Source: Paramacrobiotus richtersi (lineage: Eukaryota; Tardigrada; Eutardigrada; Parachela; Macrobiotidae). Taken from it: a stretch of DNA of 30,664 nucleotides. The position numbers and the translations under genes were made by a program. The notes under the pieces were generated by a model that was given only the letters and a program-made list of their open reading frames with translations, had not been told where the DNA came from and did not search any database. Shown piece after piece: positions 25,421 to 30,664 of this stretch (the first letter of the stretch is position 1; each line of letters starts with the position of its first letter). The stretch lies in NCBI GenBank assembly GCA_034698045.1, contig JAQGAU010000342.1, forward strand, positions 1 to 30,664, given 5' to 3'.

Positions 25421-27842
25421 ATGTCGACCAAGGATCTGCAGATCCTGGCACGTTCCTTCGTGCATGGATTGCACGATGCCATCGCTGGATTTGTTACTTT
25501 CTACCGACTGGACCAGGAGACGGCCAAGAATACCAAAGAGGACAGTCGGAATGTCGTCATGACGGAACTGCAGCGTCGACGAGCCGAGAAGCAGCCCAAG
25601 AAACCAGAGAAAAAAGATGAGTACGTCGATGATGTTTTTTTTCTAATTTTTAACATTGTTGATAACTGCATTTTGTTTTTTTTTAGACCACCAAAAATTC
25701 GCAAGCGAATTTTGCAGTGCTGCCTACTGAATGGCGGAGTATTTCTGGTAAGATTTTAAACTGCGTAATGTGATAATCATGAATTTTTTTGTAATATTTT
25801 CGTTTTTCTAGGCCAGTATTTTCGTTTTTAATCACATGATCCTGCCGATTCTGGAAATTGTGACCCATTTAATGCTTGGTACGATACGAAGAGATTATCA
25901 ATTATCATATAATATAGGCCGATGGATTGCGCAACATGGTGATCTCTAATTAATAATGTTTATCGCTGCGCAGGTCATGAGGAAGGTATCCGCTCCACTG
26001 TGTGGTCGTGGTTAGCGTTTCTCTCATCCTGGTTGTTTAAATTCCTCTGGATCCTTCCACTGTTCATACTCAGCAAGGTGGTCAGTTTTATATGGTTCCA
26101 GGTAATGACGCGAACATTAAAAAACTTAGATTTCGTTTTTTTGGGCTTTTTGGTTTTATTTATAGTGCCCTATAATTTTCATTTTTGGTATAGTTTTGTT
26201 ACCGTTATTATTTTTTAGTATGACTGCGAGGTACGGTGTTTTATTCCTTTTGTGAGTTTTTTAATTTCGTATATTTACTATATTTATTTATTGATATATT
26301 TTTATTTTGTATTTATTTGTTTTATTCTTTGTGTTTGATTTTGTAATGGAACGCAAATTAGATTTCAGCGAATTTGGTTACACTACCGTACCACCATTAA
26401 ATCAAAAACATGATTTCCGGTATTATATCTGTTTCTTGGTATTTTTTATGTTTTACTGCTGCTCATTTTACGCAGTTTCGAAGTCACTTATGACCGCAGT
26501 GCCATTGGTTCGCGTTAATGTAATTAACAAACATGTGAATGGATAATTTTCTTATAAGAAATAAACTTACAAATTTAAGAAGTGTTTTTAGGATATTGCT
26601 GACGCAGCTTATGTCAAAATGCACCGGAAGCCATCTGGGATGCGAGTCAGCCTGGGAACGTTGATTGCCGATCTGCTGTTTAGCTTACTGATACAAACAC
26701 TGTTTCTCTGCCAAGTATGCATTTCACCCATGAAAGAAAACTGATAATTAATGTTTTACTATTTGTGGATGATTTTTAGGCCCAATTAGCCTCAATCCTC
26801 CCGATTCCTGCCATGGCACAGTTCCTCTGCCTTTTCCATATCAGTTTGCTCAATGCCTTCTACGCCTTTGAATACAGATGGCTGAACATGGGTAAAACTT
26901 TTTCACATCTTTGATTTGCCATTTTTCGTTAATTTTAAACCTTTTTGCTCAGTTTTTCACATCATTGTATGTTTTTGAATAGGTTGGGAAGTGAATGAAC
27001 GCCTACATTATGTGGAAACTCGTTGGACATATTTCATGGGATTCGGCTTGCCATTAGCGCTTGCCACCTTTTGGGCCGATAATTACCTGATTGGGTAAAT
27101 ACAGGGCGTTTGACTTATTTCCAGAATGTGATCAATTGTGCTGTTACCGTAGAGGATGCATATTTGCGGTCCTTTTCCCACTTTTGATCGTCAGTGCCAA
27201 TTCCGCTTCTCCCGGCTCCCAAGAAGCGTAAGGCTGTTTTTTCCATTGTTGAGCTGATTTTTATTCATAATAAACACTTGTTTATACGCAAAATATTATA
27301 AAAAAATAGTATATCATATTATATTTAATATACTCCTTTTAAATAATGATAATTTAATATAATTTAATGTAATAAATAATTTAAATTAATAATGATCATT
27401 TAAAAAATAATTATAATAAAGGCTATTAATTGGTATTATTTATTATTATTTAAAGGTTGATTTATATTTAAATAATAATGAAGGATTTGATATTATTAAT
27501 ATTATTTAAAGGTTATTTTATATTTTATTTAAGGGTATTATTGTTTATTATTGTTATTATTTTGTTATTTATTTATTATTGTCATTTATTAGAGGTTACA
27601 TTAATTTGTTCATAGTTTGTTCTGGACAAATGAAACCGTTTAAAAATGAAATGCTAGAACTGCCAGTAGAAGTTGATTTGTGTGTTTGAATTTGTAGGCC
27701 GTTTGTATTACCCGTATTCGCACTAGTCAGTGGCCTTTCCAATTACGTTGTCGGCCAAGGTGTTGGTCGCGCTCACCTGCTTGCTCAGGGACTGAAGACC
27801 ACCACCCCGAAGGAAACGAAAGATAGTCACCCTCCGTCCTAG
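25421..27842 (+). CDS. EI24: EI24/EPG-4 autophagy-associated ER membrane protein
   Basis: Nine exons: 25421-25620, 25687-25747, 25812-25878, 25974-26101, 26592-26714, 26780-26891, 26983-27094, 27153-27227, 27698-27842. All phases fit; the product is 340 aa, the same length I recall for human EI24. Recognition rests on strong block similarity: RKRILQCCLLNGGVF, VWSWLAFL, WILPLFILSKVVSFIWFQ, DIADAAY, FEYRWLN, ERLHYVETRW, YFMGFGLPLA, LFPLLIVSANSA. It is a multi-pass ER protein; its worm homologue EPG-4 acts in autophagosome maturation, and the human gene is a p53-induced death regulator. The N-terminal 66 residues are polar and cytosolic in character. Hydrophobic segments are spread over exons 3-9. 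Intron 4 (26102-26591) contains a possible nested small gene and a potential 12-nt exon. Intron 8 (27228-27697) is extremely A/T-rich. Confidence 0.95.
26219..26230 (+). other. Possible 12-nt microexon in EI24 intron 4
   Basis: The text TTATTTTTTAG | TATGACTGCGAG | GTACGG has an acceptor with a pyrimidine tract and a donor. The 12 nt are in phase with EI24 (between WFQ and DIAD) and would add Tyr-Asp-Cys-Glu. Alternatively it is the first exon of the nested ORF: ATGACTGCGAG joins in frame to the AG acceptor at 26364. Confidence 0.3.
26346..26546 (+). CDS. Putative nested small single-pass membrane protein
   Basis: A 66-residue frame (67 codons with TAA) lies wholly inside EI24 intron 4, same strand. 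It starts MERKLDFSEFGYTTVPPL, has a hydrophobic segment YYICFLVFFMFYCCSFYAV, and ends with a polar tail (VNVINKHVNG). The flanking intron is a T-rich tract, but this block uses mixed codons such as CGC, ACC, GTG and GAC, unlike random intron sequence. An alternative start uses the ATG at 26220 spliced to the AG at 26363-26364, giving a product beginning MTASEFGYTTV. I recognise no family. A small type II membrane protein or microprotein is the likely class, if it is real. No promoter was identified. Confidence 0.4.
   Translation: MERKLDFSEFGYTTVPPLNQKHDFRYYICFLVFFMFYCCSFYAVSKSLMTAVPLVRVNVINKHVNG
27228..27697 (+). other. EI24 intron 8, extreme A/T low-complexity tract
   Basis: From about 27285 to 27600 the text is nearly all A and T, built from TTATTA/TTTAAA words. 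It includes two copies of ATTATTTAAAGGTT (near 27445 and 27501) followed by TTTATATT-type text. It is microsatellite-like and non-coding. Confidence 0.75.
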
Positions 27843-28416
27843 TCCGCACAGAGCTTCGTGGCCTTTTATGTACATTTAGAAATATCTTTTCCTATTGAGG
27901 TTTTACGTTTTACTTTTGAATAAGGTACAGTCGGTTTTAATCGCTTTAATTTCTGCCTTTCGTTGGGAACATAGTCGAAAAAAATGTGGACAAGTATAAA
28001 CAAAATTTGGTTGTAGAGAGTCTGGTGCTTCCATAAATCAGAAGCTCATTCGTTTTTGGTTGTACAGTGATCTATTACGGAAATTGTAATTGTGAACCCA
28101 CCGTCACGGTTTGGAGCGATCCGCCCACCATACAAATTTTGTTGTTATGTGCCAATCGGCTTACCACTGTGACCGCTGGTCACCGTCTTGTCTTTTACGC
28201 TCGGTTGCTCTTGCTGCGGGGGAAAGCGTACTTGTGGTCTCAGTATACAGGCAGACACACTTTCGTTGGAAATCCACACTATTTCCTAGGAATTTATTTA
28301 ATTTTCAAAGCCAATATTCTCTTCCCAGTTTCCCTGGATTACCCAATTTATATTCCGCATTTTCGTGTACATCATCCTGAGTGATACTTCTGACTTCAAC
28401 CGCATTCAGTTTTGTA
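27843..28416 (+). other. Spacer between EI24 and SUFU, probable SUFU promoter
   Basis: The left part is the EI24 3' UTR, with only variant signals (AATAAG near 27920). A CCAAT box (GCCAATCGG, CCAAT at 28152-28156) and an everted repeat GTGACC-GCT-GGTCAC (28169-28183) lie about 240-260 bp before the SUFU start. A 105-codon plus-strand frame over 28067-28384 has no domain and is probably promoter or 5' UTR. CCGCATTCAG just before the ATG looks like a possible 3' splice site. Confidence 0.5.
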
Positions 28417-30393
28417 ATGGCAAATTCCTTGAGATTAAACACAGTTCCCCACTGCAAATCACCTGCTCCGAAAATGGGCCAGATTTCGCTCCCTCCAGGT
28501 CTCTCAGCCATCCACACAGCCTGCCAACGCTTGTACCCCACCCAGCTGAACCCCATGCAAATGTCCCCCAAGATCAAATACTGGCTGGGCGGACCGGACC
28601 CTGTAGACTTTATCACCATGTACCTGAACGCTGGCTCCCCCCTGAAAAACACCCCCGAGCATTGGCACTACATTACATGCGGACTATCGGATCTATACGG
28701 AGACGGCCGCATCCATCCCGTTCCGGAAGCGGCCGATGCACTTGACGAGCCATCCGGATTGGGCATGGAATTGACTTTCCGCCTCAAACGGCAGCCTGGT
28801 CAGCTGATGCCCCCTTCATGGCCAGGGGAATTGCTGCAGGATTTGGCGCGGTATTTGTATGCTTCGGGGAATAGTTTTGTGGCGGGGGATCATATCTCGT
28901 GGAATAAATCGCTGGATAAGAATGAGCCGGAGTCGATTGTACGGCATATTCTCGTGGCGGAGGATCCGCAGTTGCGGGGAATTGGTACGGACTTTGGGAA
29001 AGTGGTGTTCATGCAGTTGGTTGGGGTGTGTCAGGAGGAGCTGGATGCGGCGCAGCACTGGAATGGCCGGGGCGTTTTGGAGCTGATGCGCTCGACAGTC
29101 GCCAGTGAGGGATATACTGTTGTAATTTTTTAGTAATTTCTGTCGAAATGTACGTACACGTGAACTAGACAATTGTCTTTCGATTAAACAAGTGAGCTTT
29201 GTATAAAGTTTGTATATGCCGTATACGGCTTTACCAGCTGAAAGTTTAGAAAAAGAGTTTGGAAATCTATGTTTAATGAAACGGATGAGCTCGTTACTGC
29301 TCGTACAGTGTTTCTAAAATTGCGGAATATTGAATCACAAAATGGACGACGTTGCAGGCGTCACCTTCTTTCTCGGATTCGAACCTCGTTGGATTAATTA
29401 AGTTGAAAGTTAAAAATCATGCAGAAGTATCCGGTGCACGATAGTAGACTAAATTAAAATCAATTACAAATGATTATTAAACAGATTAGACTGAGAACGT
29501 TAGATGTCTTGCTAGTATGAAAAGTTGCTGCAACTATAACACTCAATAACTGTTTCTTGTTTTTAAATATTTGGACCTCAACTAGCTTTAAGGCGGTATT
29601 ATAACACTGCAGCGGTAAAAATTACTACGGCAGTTGTATTAGTCAGTTACTGTTCTACATTAAAACCAAAGGTTTTTTAAAAAGTAAGTTATGATTTTAT
29701 TAGAGAAGATGTTTTATTCGGATACGTTGGTGCAGAGATCATTCAAATGTAGCGGCCGCAGTTCAGCGGCTTGAGAAGTTTTAAAATATTGCTGCTATAG
29801 GACCGATGTGGATCACAGACATGCAGCGCACTTCCTCCCCCTTCGCCACCGACTGCCGCATCATACAATCCGTCCAGGATGGCATCACCAAAGACGGCTC
29901 GGATCTGAGCGGTGTCTCCTGCCGTTGCCGCTGGAAAGAAGTCTCCCATGTCCGTCCCACCCGTCGGCAGCCACCAAACTCCCCGCTCCACATCTCCACT
30001 GCCGAATCCCACGAAGATTCTCAAACCAAGATTAACCATCTCAAATCCGCTCACCTAACCCTTGATTTCGAAGCCGGGTCACTGTTGTTGTTAGCCTTGG
30101 GCGGCCGGTTACTACACAGTCGACATTTTACGTTCCAAAGCGTGCTGACTGGTCATGCGGTGACACTGGTCGCGGAAGGGGTCAGTGGGACACTGGCGAC
30201 GGAGATGACGCCGTTTGTCAGTATTGGATCATGGCTGCAGTTGTTTCTGGATAGCGAAGGCATCCGGGAACTTGCGGATGATATAACACAGGGTTCTGAT
30301 GTTAATGGGAAGTTTACGGTTGCGAGGGTGTTTGCGTGGCCGCGGATCAAGCTCAGTTTGACAATAAGTGACGAACAGTCGCAGTTTCTGTAA
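28417..30393 (+). CDS. SUFU: Suppressor of fused, Hedgehog pathway regulator
   Basis: Two exons, 28417-29104 and 29801-30393 (phase 1 junction), giving 426 aa. SUFU binds Ci/GLI transcription factors and restrains Hedgehog output in cytoplasm and nucleus. Diagnostic blocks: PPGLSAIHTACQRLYP, IKYWLGGPDPVDFITMY, PEHWHYITCGLSDLYGD, ELTFRLKRQPG, GDHISWN, VGVCQEELDAAQHWNG, WITDMQ, DGSDLSGVSCRCRW, GGRLLHSRHFTF. The start is the first ATG after an in-frame TGA at 28378. A second Met (28474) lies closer to the conserved core and cannot be excluded. Both globular lobes are present. The acidic, disordered insert before the C-terminal lobe is much shorter than in vertebrate SUFU (484 aa), which explains the smaller size. 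The first exon is GC-rich; the 696-bp intron is A/T-rich and has no ORF of note. Confidence 0.95.
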
Positions 30394-30664
30394 CGAGCCA
30401 TTTCGGACTGAACTGCATGCATTCTTTCCATGTGCGAAGTTGTTCCAGTTGTTAGCTTCGAAAGGAAACATCGCGCCTTCTTTGGCTAAACTGTAGTCAC
30501 ACTTTGTTTGAAATGTTGTACTTAATGTCAGTAGAAGCTAAACGACAACAGCAGCCGTCATTTTACTTTATAATTAACGTAATGATGCGTTTACTCCAGT
30601 CTATGTTAAATGTCTTCATTTTGTGTTCAGACTTACGCAATAATTTTAATAAAATAATGCGATC
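30394..30664 (+). other. SUFU 3' UTR, to window end
   Basis: No coding frame. The stretch runs from the SUFU stop to the window edge and becomes A/T-rich towards the poly(A) signal. Confidence 0.6.
30648..30653 (+). terminator. Poly(A) signal of SUFU
   Basis: AATAAA about 255 bases after the SUFU stop codon, in A/T-rich text close to the window end. The position is typical for a compact 3' UTR. Confidence 0.6.

Noticed and set aside
25090-25620. 176-codon plus-strand frame overlapping the EI24 first exon in another frame
   Set aside because: Its right part is a shadow of EI24 exon 1; the left part is the EI24 upstream region.
28381-29133. SUFU as a single 250-codon exon starting at 28381
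   Set aside because: 28381 is GTG, and the tail after 29104 loses SUFU similarity; splicing at 29104/29801 restores the conserved WITDMQ block.

Overview
The window is nuclear DNA of an invertebrate animal. Every confident gene is split by short introns with GT-AG borders. The products (Suppressor of fused, EI24/EPG-4, glyoxalase II, a chromodomain/SAM protein, secreted cholinesterase-type carboxylesterases) are metazoan. Exons are moderately GC-rich, while introns and spacers are A/T-rich. I cannot fix the phylum; a tardigrade or another ecdysozoan is a guess. I rebuilt gene models by joining exons whose splice phases and conserved motifs agree. All coordinates are my own hand splicing.

Layout, left to right. 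1-2361: no recognised gene; it holds a GC-rich hairpin, two AATAAA signals and a 7-copy 11-bp minisatellite. 2362-3981 (+): a secreted protein with two bulb-type (B-lectin) domains. 3982-6073: mostly empty, with one weak low-complexity ORF on the minus strand. 6074-9332 and 10423-13124 (both -): a tandem pair of ten-exon carboxylesterases, each with an intact Ser-Glu-His triad. The duplicated unit includes the promoter, and a TATA box is kept at a matching place in both. 13125-15513: spacer ending in a CCAAT-palindrome promoter. 15514-20364 (+): ten-exon glyoxalase II (HAGH-like) with one GC-AG intron. 21315-23659 (-): a four-exon protein with two chromodomains and a C-terminal Polycomb-type SAM domain, convergent with HAGH. 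24055-24324 (-): a possible small membrane protein. 25421-27842 (+): nine-exon EI24. Its fourth intron holds an ORF for a small single-pass membrane protein. 28417-30393 (+): two-exon SUFU, with a poly(A) signal near the window end.

The genes do not form one pathway. Loose themes are detoxification (two esterases, glyoxalase II), chromatin silencing (chromo-SAM), ER/autophagy (EI24) and Hedgehog control (SUFU). The most unusual items are the chromo-chromo-SAM architecture, the putative nested gene inside EI24, and the two-domain secreted B-lectin. I saw no retroviral, Polinton or other virus-derived coding region, no transposase or reverse transcriptase, no rRNA or convincing tRNA, and no CRISPR array.
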